A stretch of 64,000 nucleotides of DNA. Source: Thiorhodovibrio frisius. Lineage in GTDB: Bacteria > Pseudomonadota > Gammaproteobacteria > Chromatiales > Chromatiaceae. Where the stretch lies: NCBI RefSeq assembly GCF_033954835.1, contig NZ_CP121471.1:2102501-2166500 (forward strand). Direction: 5' to 3'. Shown piece after piece: positions 9,534 through 18,522 of the stretch (its first letter is position 1; each line of letters starts with the position of its first letter). A program made the translations under genes and the position numbers. The notes under the pieces were generated by a model that had not been told where the DNA came from, did no database searches, and was given only the letters and a program-made list of their open reading frames with translations.

Positions 9534-10175
9534 TTACGCTAAGGGTTCGCTTTGAGCCGCAGCGTCTTTCGGTGGTACAAAAAGGGACAGTAACGCCTTG
9601 GTCGAACGGACCTTGAACTTGCGCAGCACACTACGTCGATGCGCTTCACCCGTGCGCGGGCTGATGCCAAGCGCCAGGGCAATCTCTTTGGTCGATTTAC
9701 CGGCCAGCAGATGATCAAAGACTTCACGCTCTCGCGCAGTTAGCGTATTGGAGCACTGATCGATATGGTCCTGGGTCTCCCGCGAGTTCTTGCGGCGGCC
9801 GTCAACGGCTAGCGCGGCCTGGATGCTGTCAAGCAGTGCCTGCTCGCGGTAGGGCTTCTGGACGAAATCGATGGCGCCGGCTTTCATGGCAGCGACGGCC
9901 ATGGGCACATCACCGTGGCTGGTTAACAGGATCACCGGCAGGGGTGAACCCTGCGCCTGGAGTCGCTGAAGTAGCGTCAAGCCGCTCATCTCGGGCATGC
10001 GCACGTCAAGCACCAGACAGCAGGGGGGCTGGGGCGCATAGGCGACGAGAAAGGACGGCCCGGAGGGATAGAGTTCGGCCCGCATCCCGACCGACTCCAC
10101 CAACTCGGCGATCGAGTCCCGCATCGCGGCATCGTCATCGACCACGTAGACTGTCGGGATTGTGTTGTTATTCAT
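9534..10175 (-). CDS. FixJ-type two-component response regulator
   Basis: 213 residues. The receiver domain (about 8-120) has VYVVDDDAAMRD, the phosphoacceptor Asp57 in LVLDVRMPEMSG, Thr in LLTSHGD and Lys in FVQKPY. A LuxR-type helix-turn-helix follows (about 145-205; LTAREREVFDHLLAGKSTKEIALALGIS). It is a DNA-binding regulator whose start overlaps the stop of the histidine kinase by 4 bases (ATGA), so that kinase is very likely its partner. It is the last gene of the four-gene signalling operon. Its targets are unknown. Confidence 0.9.
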   Translation of the reverse strand: MNNNTIPTVYVVDDDAAMRDSIAELVESVGMRAELYPSGPSFLVAYAPQPPCCLVLDVRMPEMSGLTLLQRLQAQGSPLPVILLTSHGDVPMAVAAMKAGAIDFVQKPYREQALLDSIQAALAVDGRRKNSRETQDHIDQCSNTLTAREREVFDHLLAGKSTKEIALALGISPRTGEAHRRSVLRKFKVRSTKALLSLFVPPKDAAAQSEPLA

Positions 10176-12226
10176 CTCGCAGTTGCTCGCAGTGTAAAGC
10201 GAAAGATCGCACCGCCGGTCGGGTTCGGCTCGTGCCAGATCTTGCCGCCGTGAGCCTCGACGATGGTTCGGGCGATTGATAGCCCCATGCCCATACCACC
10301 GCGCTTCTCTGAGTAAAAGTGTTCAAAGATGTCGCCGACGCGCTCCGGCGGCACGCCCGGCCCATGATCCGTCACGCTCACCTCGACTTGATCCTTGCCT
10401 GCGTAGCCTAGGTCAACCGAGACCTCTTTATCGGCTCCAGTGTCAGTGTCATCAGCCAGGCTCTGGGTGGCGTTTTGTATCAGGTTGACCAGTACGAGCT
10501 GCACCTGCAAGGGATCGGCGAGCACCGTCGGCGCCTCGCCGGTCAGGCTACAACGGATGTGGCAGCTGCGGCTTTCAATCTCGGGCTCGATCATCCGGAT
10601 TACCGCTTCGAGCAGCGGATAGAGGGGAACAGGCTCTAGCTGCGGCTCGCCGCTGCTCACCAAGGAGCGGACCCGCTGCGTGATGCTACCGGCGCGTTCC
10701 GCTTGTCCTTCGATCTTCCCGAGTAACTCAATGCTCTTTGCCTTACTCTCGCGATCGCCCTGCAATCTGCGCTTGGTCGCCTGCGCATAGTTCAGGATGG
10801 CGGTAATTGGCTGATCGATTTCGTGAACAATCGCCGCAGCCATGGTGCCGAGGCCGCGCTCCTTGCTGACGCGGGCCAGTCGGCCTCGCAACTGCGCTGC
10901 GAGGCTCTCGGCTGTTTTGCGTCGTTTGCATTCTGCCTCCAGCCCCGCTTGCGTTTTGCGCAGCCGCCGCTGGTTTCGCATCAGTGCCAGGATCCATCCA
11001 GCCTGGGCCAGGATCACGCCCAGCACCAGGAGAATCTGCTGACGGTACTGATCCCAGACCCCAAGTTCACGAAACCGAATCTCGCAGCCTTCGGGCAGCA
11101 GGTCCGGGTCGATGTCCCAACGGCGCAATTGCCGCCAGTCGGCCATACAGCTTGGCGCCACCGGCGGTTGTATGCCGATTGCCGCCGGGTCTTCCCCATT
11201 GAGCACCCGAGCAACCATTTGGCCGGTTTTTCGCCCCTGCACGCCGAAGCTGGCAATCGAGCCGGCGAGAATACCGTGCCCCAGGTAGGTCTCGAAGACC
11301 CCGAAGATGGGTACCGGAGAGACCTTGCTGAGCCGCTCCAGCATCACGCGGGGTACCTGAGGTTGGCCGTCAAGATCGCGATAGATCGCCAGATAGAGCA
11401 CGATGGCATCGGGAGGCAGCGCTTCAACGGCGGCAAGGGTTTCGGCCGTACTCAGGCCAATGATCAATTGCGTGTCGACCCGCGCCTCCAGGCGCTTGAT
11501 TGCCGCGCGCGCAGGTGCCAGAAACTCGCAGCAAGCGCGAGGGATGTCGCCGACGATGGCAATCGTTTGTGTTTGCGGCCTGAGTCGCAGCGCAAGATCG
11601 AGCGTTTCCACGAACTCGAGACGGTGCGGAAGGCCGATGACATCGGGCGCAAGGTTGCGTTCATCGAGCAACTTGGGCGAAATGATATTGAACACGATGT
11701 CTGCACCGGGCCAGGTCTCATCGCGATAGCGCAGAGCGAAGTCAAGCGCAACCGGCGCGATGGTGACGACCACATCGATCTTCAGGTCGTGGTATTTCCG
11801 TTTCAGCAGCCTGGCGATATCCTTTTCGAGCAGCGCGTGCGGAAAACGGTGCATATCCAGCGTCTCACCGTATAGCTCGACAGGGCTTGCGCTGTTTGAC
11901 ACGATCGCCGCCCGCAGGGCGCGCTCAAACACCTGGAAGGCGGGCAGGTAGGGATCGGTTGCATTGAGAATGACAACGCGCTGAGGTGTCTCGGAGCCAT
12001 CCGAGTCAGTCGCCAGCGCGGCGTTCGGCGCAAGCAAGACGGCGACCAGGATGACGCATCCCGTGATGGTAGCGATCCTGAGCCAGGAATGCGCCTCGTC
12101 AAAGCGGCGCAGTGCGACCTCGGCAAGGAAATAAAGGAGTGCAGTTCGAGCCACAATTGCCTGTTGGCGTTCTTCTTGAAAGACCGGTTGGTTGCATTCA
12201 GACACTTCCGTCTTCAAGACGGGCAT
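10172..12226 (-). CDS. Histidine kinase with ABC-type periplasmic substrate-binding sensor domain
   Basis: 684 residues. An N-terminal helix (about 45-70) is followed by a periplasmic ABC_sub_bind-type domain (about 80-360; RVVILNATDPYLPAFQVFERALR, AIVGDIPR), a second membrane helix (about 385-408), a coiled coil, a HisKA region with phospho-His about 468 in VHEIDQPITAILNYA, and a HATPase domain (N box LIQNATQSL, DHGPGVP, GMGMGLSIAR). It presumably senses a small solute and phosphorylates the FixJ-type regulator with which it overlaps. It starts 15 bases after the diguanylate cyclase stop, so all four genes probably share a transcript. There is no strong ribosome-binding site. Confidence 0.88.
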   Translation of the reverse strand: MPVLKTEVSECNQPVFQEERQQAIVARTALLYFLAEVALRRFDEAHSWLRIATITGCVILVAVLLAPNAALATDSDGSETPQRVVILNATDPYLPAFQVFERALRAAIVSNSASPVELYGETLDMHRFPHALLEKDIARLLKRKYHDLKIDVVVTIAPVALDFALRYRDETWPGADIVFNIISPKLLDERNLAPDVIGLPHRLEFVETLDLALRLRPQTQTIAIVGDIPRACCEFLAPARAAIKRLEARVDTQLIIGLSTAETLAAVEALPPDAIVLYLAIYRDLDGQPQVPRVMLERLSKVSPVPIFGVFETYLGHGILAGSIASFGVQGRKTGQMVARVLNGEDPAAIGIQPPVAPSCMADWRQLRRWDIDPDLLPEGCEIRFRELGVWDQYRQQILLVLGVILAQAGWILALMRNQRRLRKTQAGLEAECKRRKTAESLAAQLRGRLARVSKERGLGTMAAAIVHEIDQPITAILNYAQATKRRLQGDRESKAKSIELLGKIEGQAERAGSITQRVRSLVSSGEPQLEPVPLYPLLEAVIRMIEPEIESRSCHIRCSLTGEAPTVLADPLQVQLVLVNLIQNATQSLADDTDTGADKEVSVDLGYAGKDQVEVSVTDHGPGVPPERVGDIFEHFYSEKRGGMGMGLSIARTIVEAHGGKIWHEPNPTGGAIFRFTLRATAR

Positions 12227-12241
12227 TGGCCAGCGCCACGA

Positions 12242-13165
12242 CTAATTTGCGGTGACGACTACGCAATTGCGGCCGGCTTTCTTGGCCGCATAGAGCGCTT
12301 GGTCGCTGCGAGCCAGCAATAGATTTGCATTGTCGCCGTCCTGCAAAATTGCCAGGCCGATGCTCACGGTAACCCGATGCGGTTCACCGAGCGGGCGTAG
12401 CTTCGCCGTTGCGATGCGAGTCCGCTCGGCGACCTTCCGCCCCTTCTCGACGTTAGTGTTCGGCAACATGAGCACGAATTCCTCGCCGCCCAGGCGCCCG
12501 GACAGATCACCGGCGCGACTGCCCTCGCGCAGCAAATCGGCGAAAGCTTTGAGCACCGCGTCGCCGCCGGCGTGTCCGAACCGATCATTGATCTGTTTGA
12601 AGTGGTCCAAATCCATCATCAGCAATGCGACGGGCTGGCCTTGCCTTTGCGCGCTCAGCAGGGTCAGGTCCAGGCGCTCCAGAAAGCAGCGGCGGTTCGC
12701 CAAGCCGGTCAAGCCGTCGGTGTGGGCGAGTTCCATGACGCGACGGTTCGCATGACGCAATTCTCGCACCAAGTTCGCCATTTCGGTGGTCATACGCGAG
12801 AGGCTCTGCGTGGCCTGGGATTCGTCCGGGCTGGTCACGGAACCAATGAGGAGTGCGTGCTGATCGGGTAACGGGTAGGCGTACATCAGAATGTCCTGAT
12901 CCGTCCAAGAGTTCAGCACATAGGGCACGGGTGTGCCGTTCGGAAGCCCTGGGACGATCTCTGGCCGCTCGTTTCCGTTGTTACGCAGAAATTCGCTGAG
13001 CGCCTTTCCCCGTGCCTCGCCGGTGGGTCGCAAGGCGATAGTGAAGCCGTTGTTGTGATCGACGATCAGCCCATCCGCATCCAACTCGACCATGATCAGG
13101 TAACCGGATGCAAGGGCGAAATCGAACAGCGCGGCTTGAAACTCAGGCGTCTCGGTGTAGGACAT
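12242..13165 (-). CDS. PAS-GGDEF diguanylate cyclase with inhibitory site
   Basis: 307 residues from the ATG at 13165 (a GTG at 13174 is possible). The N-terminal 100 residues look like a PAS sensor (GYLIMVELDADGLIVDHNNGF). After a short coiled linker comes the GGDEF domain with HTDGLTGLANRR, DLDHFKQINDRFGHAGGD and the active site GGEEF. An RxxD inhibitory site (RAGD) lies exactly five residues before GGEEF. It should make cyclic di-GMP and be product-inhibited. The start lies inside the end of the B12-binding gene (23-base overlap), so the two proteins are translationally coupled and probably act together. Confidence 0.9.
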   Translation of the reverse strand: MSYTETPEFQAALFDFALASGYLIMVELDADGLIVDHNNGFTIALRPTGEARGKALSEFLRNNGNERPEIVPGLPNGTPVPYVLNSWTDQDILMYAYPLPDQHALLIGSVTSPDESQATQSLSRMTTEMANLVRELRHANRRVMELAHTDGLTGLANRRCFLERLDLTLLSAQRQGQPVALLMMDLDHFKQINDRFGHAGGDAVLKAFADLLREGSRAGDLSGRLGGEEFVLMLPNTNVEKGRKVAERTRIATAKLRPLGEPHRVTVSIGLAILQDGDNANLLLARSDQALYAAKKAGRNCVVVTAN

Positions 13166-14291
13166 CGTTCGCACTGGGGAGACAATGGGCGCGCGCCCAG
13201 GTAACGGCGTCCAGACAATTGTGCAGACAGGCGTCGGCGCCGATGTCCGTTCCGAGCGAGCTCAGGAACTGGAACACCTGGCCACCTACCACGACCTTGG
13301 TCGCCGGTAGATGCGAGCGCAACGCCGCAACCGCTGCCCGGGCGGCACGCAGATTGAATGGCATAGAGATGGACAGCGCGACCAAATCGGGCCGCTGATC
13401 TAATGCCTTGTGCAACAGGACATCGTTTGGAACATTGGCGCCAAGATAGATCACGTCCCAACCATCCAACTCCAGACAGGTGGCCACCATCCAGGCGCCC
13501 AGCTCATGGAACTCGTTCACGCTGGCGGCGACCAGCGCGCGGCCCCGCACCGGCTCGGGGAACGCCTGCTCGTAGTACAGCGAGGACAGTACCCGGTTGA
13601 TGATCGCGGTGGCCTGGTGCTCGCCCGTGATCGAGAGCTTGCCATCTTCCCAGAGCAGGCCGACCAGATTCATCGCTGGCACCACCAGGCCCTGCAGCAG
13701 GGTCGGTAGAGCCATACCGGCGTCCCGCAACTCGCGGCACAACTGGAGCAGGCGTTCATCGTCGGCCTCAAGCAGGGCTTCGGTGAATGCAGCGAAGGCA
13801 TCGGCTAGACTTGAATCGACGGTGAGTGACGTCTTGGCGCGCTGTTCGGCCAGTTCAATAACCTGCTGGTGCTGCGCCAGCATCCAGTCGTATACGCGGA
13901 TGATCTCCGCAGCAGGCTCTGCCGGCAGCGCTGCGACTATGGCTTCCTTCCAAAGGCCAAGTTCGATGGCGAAATAGTCGTAGTGGACGCCCTGCGCATG
14001 GTAGGCGTGATAGACCCAGGGCAGGGTCACCGCGAGCAAGTCGTATTGCGCGCTCTGGAACACCTCGTCCATAAACTGGGCGTGATATCGATGGTTGTCC
14101 GCGAACAGCGTCGGCGGGTTGCCGCCGATCAGTTCCGGGTAACGCGAATGGGCTGCAATACGGTCCGTAACTTCCGCCGCCAACAACTGCATAACCGATT
14201 GGTAGGCCTGCACGGCCACGGCGGACACTGCGGGCAGGCTGGCGGCGCCCTGTGCGATCAGGTCAGAGCGCTGTGCGGCATTGCGCGTCAT
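13143..14291 (-). CDS. B12-binding protein with CarH/AerR-type Wx9EH light-sensor motif
   Basis: 382 residues, start supported by AGAGG 8 bases upstream. Residues about 1-150 form a helical region I cannot assign (Trp/His-rich LPWVYHAYHAQGVHYDYF). Residues about 160-245 are a B12-binding four-helix cap, and about 250-370 the Rossmann B12 domain. In the cap, Trp214 is followed after nine residues by Glu224-His225 (Wx9EH), the signature of adenosylcobalamin photoreceptors such as CarH and of AerR. The Rossmann part has ExHxxG (Glu260, His262, Gly265), the lower-ligand motif. No DNA-binding domain is present. Overlap with the cyclase gene suggests light- or B12-dependent control of c-di-GMP (inference). 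Confidence 0.8.
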   Translation of the reverse strand: MTRNAAQRSDLIAQGAASLPAVSAVAVQAYQSVMQLLAAEVTDRIAAHSRYPELIGGNPPTLFADNHRYHAQFMDEVFQSAQYDLLAVTLPWVYHAYHAQGVHYDYFAIELGLWKEAIVAALPAEPAAEIIRVYDWMLAQHQQVIELAEQRAKTSLTVDSSLADAFAAFTEALLEADDERLLQLCRELRDAGMALPTLLQGLVVPAMNLVGLLWEDGKLSITGEHQATAIINRVLSSLYYEQAFPEPVRGRALVAASVNEFHELGAWMVATCLELDGWDVIYLGANVPNDVLLHKALDQRPDLVALSISMPFNLRAARAAVAALRSHLPATKVVVGGQVFQFLSSLGTDIGADACLHNCLDAVTWARAHCLPSANDVLHRDA

Positions 14292-14434
14292 GCCGGCGGC
14301 CTCTTAACCGTGCCCAGTTCAGGATGCCCACAATTACAGGCCGGTAGCGGTCTCGAAAAACTGACACCTGTCATTCTGGATGGACCAGTTCCGATGTGCC
14401 GCTGGATTCGATGTTCATGATTCCAATTCCCCGG

Positions 14435-14650
14435 TCAGGTTGACACCTTGCACATCACCTCAACGCTGCTCATGTCCGGCATGTGCAGGTCGAAAAAGAT
14501 CGGATCGGGCCGTTGCGCCCGCACCCGCGCGATGCCCTCGGTGCCTTTGGCTGCGAGCACGAGATTTTAGTCCATCAGACGGCTCAGCGCGAGAACGAAG
14601 GCATCGCGAATACCTTCTTTGTCGTCCCCGTCTCGCACCCGGTCTTGCAG
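14435..14650 (-). pseudogene. Decayed response-regulator receiver fragment
   Basis: Read on the minus strand, one frame gives a helical stretch ending SRLMD, an in-frame TAA, then LVLAAKGTEGIARVRAQ, PDPIFFDLHMPDMS and a stop. The last part is the core of a receiver domain (beta-3 strand with phosphoacceptor Asp, then the MPDM turn). There is no start, no C-terminal half, and stops on both sides. It is likely the remains of a regulator or hybrid kinase that once headed the signalling operon. Confidence 0.6.
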
Positions 14651-14696
14651 TCAAGATGACAACAGCGGCGGATGGGATGTCGCAAAGGGCGCAAAT

Positions 14697-14711
14697 TGGC
14701 CTGCGGCATGC
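14697..14711 (+). promoter_or_regulatory. Candidate sigma-54 promoter for nifV operon
   Basis: TGGCCTGCGGCATGC has the GG and GC doublets 10 bases apart as in the -24/-12 element (TGGCACN5TTGC), about 175 bases before nifV. The match is partial, and I found no clear NifA site (TGT-N10-ACA) upstream. Confidence 0.35.
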
Positions 14712-14884
14712 GATATCACCCTTGATGTATTGCCTTTTTCTATTTAGGCATGCCCTTTGCTTTAGATTGCCCTGCCAGAGGTGTTTCGGCTCCTCTGGGG
14801 TGGGTGTCGCGTGCGGTCGATGAAATGACTGCCGGCGGCGCTGACGCGACATCGGTATTCAGGGCTCTATTGGAGGGCTTGCGC

Positions 14885-16075
14885 ATGACTAGGACTCCGC
14901 CCGAGATTATTCCGCCGAGCATCGCACCCGGTGCGGTCTGCATCAACGACACGACGCTGCGCGATGGCGAACAATCTGCCGGGGTGGCCTTTTCGCTGGA
15001 CGAAAAGCTTGCCATTGCGCGCGGGCTCGACGCCCTTGGCGTGCCGGAGTTGGAAATCGGCATTCCGGCGATGGGCGAGGAGGAACGCGCATCCATCGCT
15101 GCGGTCGCGGCCTTGGGACTGAATGCGCGCCTAATGGTCTGGGCGCGCATGGTCGAGCAGGATATTGCCGCCAGTCGTGACCTACCGGTGGATCTAATCG
15201 ACCTGTCGATTCCGGTGTCCGATCAGCAAATTTCCGGGAAGCTCGGGCGTGATCGCACCTGGGTGCTCAAACAGATTCGCATCCAGGTGCCACGGGCACT
15301 GGAGGCGGGCTTTCAGGTTGGCGTTGGCTTTGAGGACGCCTCGCGCGCTGATGCGGATTTTCTGCGCCAGGTCGTGGAGGTGGCACAAGCCTCGGGCGCT
15401 AGGCGCGTGCGCTATGCCGACACCCTTGGGGTGTTGGACCCCTTCGGCGTGTTTGCCGCCATCAGCGATCTGCGCGCCCATTGTGACTGCGAGATTGAAA
15501 TGCACGCCCATGACGACCTCGGCATGGCCACGGCCAATACTCTGGCGGCGGTGCGCGGCGGGGCCACTCATGTGAATACCACGGTGCACGGGCTGGGGGA
15601 ACGCGCTGGTAATGCGGCACTCGAAGAGGTGGCAATTGGCCTGAAGCACGTCCATGGTTGCGCAACTGGCATTGATCTCACCCATTTCGAGAGTCTGTCC
15701 GAGTTGGTTGCAACCGCATCGGGCCGGCCAGTGGCCTGGCAGAAGAGCCTGATCGGCGCCGGGGCTTTTACCCACGAGGCTGGCATCCACGTCGATGGAC
15801 TGATGAAAGATCCGCGCAATTATCAGGGTGTCGATCCGGCCGAGCTTGGCCGCACTCACCGCTTGGTGCTGGGCAAGCATTCCGGCCGCCATGCCCTGTG
15901 TCGCGCCTATGCCGAGCAGCTCAATACCTCACTGAGTGCTGAGCAGGCTGCCTGTCTGCTCACGCGTGTGCGCAGCTTCGTGACCGAGCACAAGCGCTCG
16001 CCTGAGCTGGGTGATCTGCGCGGTTTCCTCTCGGAGATTGATCTTAGCGCCGGCGGTAGTCTGCGCTTGCAATAG
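14885..16075 (+). CDS. nifV: Homocitrate synthase NifV
   Basis: 396 residues from the ATG at 14885, with GGAGG 8 bases upstream; the frame opens at 14750 but that part has no family match. [18 protein letters not shown] is the metal/2-oxoglutarate site of the isopropylmalate/homocitrate synthase family, and [22 protein letters not shown] carries the His ligands. It condenses acetyl-CoA with 2-oxoglutarate to homocitrate, the organic ligand of the nitrogenase FeMo cofactor. It leads a nif maturation operon, which separates it from leuA-type homologues. Confidence 0.92.
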   Translation: MTRTPPEIIPPSIAPGAVCINDTTLRDGEQSAGVAFSLDEKLAIARGLDALGVPELEIGIPAMGEEERASIAAVAALGLNARLMVWARMVEQDIAASRDLPVDLIDLSIPVSDQQISGKLGRDRTWVLKQIRIQVPRALEAGFQVGVGFEDASRADADFLRQVVEVAQASGARRVRYADTLGVLDPFGVFAAISDLRAHCDCEIEMHAHDDLGMATANTLAAVRGGATHVNTTVHGLGERAGNAALEEVAIGLKHVHGCATGIDLTHFESLSELVATASGRPVAWQKSLIGAGAFTHEAGIHVDGLMKDPRNYQGVDPAELGRTHRLVLGKHSGRHALCRAYAEQLNTSLSAEQAACLLTRVRSFVTEHKRSPELGDLRGFLSEIDLSAGGSLRLQ

Positions 16076-16110
16076 CCAGCAACCATCGCCAAGCAATTTG
16101 TGGGATAGCA

Positions 16111-16665
16111 TTGGATTTACTCGACTTCACCGGCCAGGAGATGTACTTCGACGCCCCGCTGCCGGCGGAGGTGGACGCGCTCATACAGGATGCTGCGAGC
16201 GACTATGGAAGCGAAGGCGGCGCGAGCGCTGAGTTGGCTTTGCTGCGGGCTTACTTTCTGGCGCCCGAGCAGCTATCGGTGCTGGTCGCGCTCTATCGCT
16301 ACTATTACTATCAGCACCGGCTGGAGGATGCGCTGATTGTGGCCGAGCGTGCGCTGGCGCTGAGTGCCCGCGACCTGGGATTGGACGGCGGCTGGCGGGA
16401 ACTCGATGAGGCCCGGCTGCATGAATTAAGCCAGCATGCCATGCCCTTGACCCGCTTTCTGCTGCTGGCGCTCAAAGGCGCTGGCTATCTGGAGTTGCGT
16501 TTGGAGCGCGCCACCGAGGCGCTCGAACGTCTTGAGACCCTTGCGCGGCTCGATACCGAGGGGCGTCTGGGCATCGACAGCCTGCTGCGCCTGGCGCGCA
16601 GTCTGGTGACCGAGCAACAGATTCAGGGTGCTGGGGATAACCTGCATGTTTTGCGGCGTCGCTGA
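16111..16665 (+). CDS. TPR-like helical protein of nif operon
   Basis: 184 residues, start at TTG 16111 (GTGGGA upstream); an ATG at 16141 has AGGAG directly against it and is less likely. Entirely helical, with two TPR-like units (LALLRAYFLAPEQLSVLVALYRYYYYQHRLEDALIVAERALALS and GAGYLELRLERATEALERLETLARLD). I do not recognise a named gene. Its place between nifV and nifW, with short gaps, suggests a scaffolding role in nitrogenase maturation. There is no signal peptide, so it is cytoplasmic. Confidence 0.65.
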   Translation: MDLLDFTGQEMYFDAPLPAEVDALIQDAASDYGSEGGASAELALLRAYFLAPEQLSVLVALYRYYYYQHRLEDALIVAERALALSARDLGLDGGWRELDEARLHELSQHAMPLTRFLLLALKGAGYLELRLERATEALERLETLARLDTEGRLGIDSLLRLARSLVTEQQIQGAGDNLHVLRRR

Positions 16666-16752
16666 CGCAAAATTTGGCGAATGAATTCGCCTGACCGACG
16701 CGGCGAATCTATTCGCCATTAGGCCTTGACCATCAACTAAAAGGTGCCTGCC

Positions 16753-17100
16753 ATGTCCGATGTAACACAGACGATCGAGGAACTGGACCTCGATGAACTC
16801 GAAAGTGCCGAAGATTTCCTGACCTACTTCGGTATTGCTTTTGACCCTGCCGTGGTTCATGTGAACCGTTTGCACATTTTGCAACGCTTTCATGATTATC
16901 TCGCCGAGGTCGAGACCTTGCCAGAGGATGCCCAGGCACAGTTTGAGTTACACCGGGATCTGCTCGAAGGCGCCTATGGAGATTTTGTGAATTCGGATGC
17001 GCGCACCGAGAAAGTCTTTCGCGTCTTTAAGCAAGGGCAGCCGGTGAACGTGGGGTTGGATTCGCTGCTTGGTCAGTTGCATCATGCGCCCAGCGTATGA
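16753..17100 (+). CDS. nifW: Nitrogenase-stabilising protein NifW
   Basis: 115 residues from the ATG at 16753 (AAAAGG 8 bases upstream; a GTG at 16744 is less likely). ELESAEDFLTYFGIAFDPAVVHVNRLHILQRFHDYL and FKQGQPVNVGL are typical of NifW, a small acidic protein that protects the MoFe protein from oxygen or aids its maturation. It overlaps nifZ by 17 bases. Confidence 0.9.
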   Translation: MSDVTQTIEELDLDELESAEDFLTYFGIAFDPAVVHVNRLHILQRFHDYLAEVETLPEDAQAQFELHRDLLEGAYGDFVNSDARTEKVFRVFKQGQPVNVGLDSLLGQLHHAPSV

Positions 17101-17590
17101 CTACGGCGATGAGGTGCGCGTTATCCGCCACCTGCGCAACGACGGGACATTTCCCGGTCGGGATCGCGGTGCGCTGCTGATTCGTCGCGGCAGCACGGGC
17201 TATGTGCGCGATGTTGGGACCTTTTTGCAGGACCAGATCATCTACAGCGTGCATTTTGTCGACCAGGATCTCGTCGTTGGCTGTCGCGAGCAGGAATTGC
17301 AGGCGGCAAGTGACTTTTGGGTCGAAAGTCGCTTCGATACCCGCGACCGGGTGCGCGCCACCCTGACCCTGGCCAGCGGCGGTCGCTTGCTGGTGGAGGA
17401 GGGCAGCATCGGGGAAGTGGTCAAGGTCCTACGCGGCGAGCGCGAACTGCTTGGCTACCATGTCCAGTTTCCTGGCGCCAATCTGCTACAGGTGCCAGAG
17501 TCCGCGCTTGAAGCCACTGAATGGGTGCAAGAGCCAGCGGCGAATGATCAGGCGAGCGCGCCCTCAGCACCGTCGGAGCCAGGCGCATGA
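17084..17590 (+). CDS. nifZ: Nitrogenase maturation protein NifZ
   Basis: 168 residues, start at the ATG at 17084 inside the end of nifW. YDYGDEVRVIRHLRNDGTFPGRDRGALLIRRGSTGYVRDVGTFLQDQIIYSVHF is the conserved NifZ N-terminal core, a small beta-barrel needed for formation of the second P-cluster of the MoFe protein. A related motif pattern recurs at about residues 85-140 (TRDRVRATLTL to GYHVQFPGANLLQVPES), so the protein looks like two copies of the barrel. The end overlaps nifM (ATGA). Confidence 0.88.
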   Translation: MRPAYDYGDEVRVIRHLRNDGTFPGRDRGALLIRRGSTGYVRDVGTFLQDQIIYSVHFVDQDLVVGCREQELQAASDFWVESRFDTRDRVRATLTLASGGRLLVEEGSIGEVVKVLRGERELLGYHVQFPGANLLQVPESALEATEWVQEPAANDQASAPSAPSEPGA

Positions 17591-18522
17591 CCAATCGTAT
17601 GACCAATGGTATGAATGGTACCGCGCGAGCGTCCCAACAGAGCGCAGGCTTAGCAGCGAATGCTCAACACGACTCGCAACCAGCGGAATACCGCTACCAC
17701 TTGCTGCGTGCGGCGGCGGACAAATTTTCCTGCGGACTTGCCGCCTTAGCCGATGACCAATGGCCGCAGGTCGAGGCGCGCGCGAGGCAGAGCTTTTGCC
17801 TCGAGAACCTGGTGCTGAATGCACCGGAAGCTCAGGCTGTCTGCATCCCGGAGGACCAGATCGAACAGGCACTGGTGGAGGTGCGCTCGCGCTACGCCGA
17901 CGAAGCGCAATTTCGCGACGAACTGGCGCTAAATGGGCTTGATCTGGCAGCGCTGCGCCGTGCCCTCCAACGCGAGCTAACCTTCGATGCCGTCATCCGT
18001 ACCGTCGGCGCCCGTCATGCGCCGGTGACCGAAGCCGACGAGCAACTCTTCTACGAACTCCATGCCAAGCGCTTTCGCCAGCCGGAGACCCGCAGCGCCC
18101 GCCATCTGCTGATCACAGTCAACGAGGAATTCGCCGAGAATTCCCGCGCCACCGCCCGTGCGCGCCTGGAGGCTTTGGCTGAACAGATCAAACCCGGCGA
18201 TGCTGCTACCTTCGGCGAGCTTGCGCGCAACCACTCGGAGTGTCCGAGCGCACTGCAAGATGGCCAACTCGGCACACTGACCAGCGGCCAACTTTACCCG
18301 GCGCTGGATAACGCGCTCTTTGAAATGGTCGAAGGCGCTATCAGCGAAGTGCTCGAATCCCCGCTCGGCTTCCACCTGCTCTACTGCGAAGCCATCAGTC
18401 CTGCCAAAACCGTCCCCTTCGAGCAGGCACGCGAGCGCATCCGCCAAGCGCTCACCGAGCGCCGCCAAGGCGAAATGCAAAAAGCCTGGATAGCAGAATT
18501 GCGCGCGCAGACGGGCAAATAA
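17587..18522 (+). CDS. nifM: NifM, PpiC-type peptidyl-prolyl isomerase
   Basis: 311 residues. The N-terminal helical part (about 35-165) resembles the SurA-type chaperone domain; the C-terminal parvulin domain (about 170-285) has TRSARHLLITVNEEFAENS, FGELARNHSECPSALQDGQLGTLTSGQL and SPLGFHLLYCE. NifM is needed for correct folding of the nitrogenase Fe protein NifH. The first residues are a threefold Met-Thr-Asn-like repeat, so translation could begin at any of three ATGs. There is no signal peptide, which argues against a periplasmic isomerase. Confidence 0.9.
   Translation: MTNRMTNGMNGTARASQQSAGLAANAQHDSQPAEYRYHLLRAAADKFSCGLAALADDQWPQVEARARQSFCLENLVLNAPEAQAVCIPEDQIEQALVEVRSRYADEAQFRDELALNGLDLAALRRALQRELTFDAVIRTVGARHAPVTEADEQLFYELHAKRFRQPETRSARHLLITVNEEFAENSRATARARLEALAEQIKPGDAATFGELARNHSECPSALQDGQLGTLTSGQLYPALDNALFEMVEGAISEVLESPLGFHLLYCEAISPAKTVPFEQARERIRQALTERRQGEMQKAWIAELRAQTGK

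Noticed and set aside
10823-11875. 350-residue plus-strand frame
   Set aside because: It lies opposite the histidine kinase, whose domains are complete; a shadow of GC-rich codon use.
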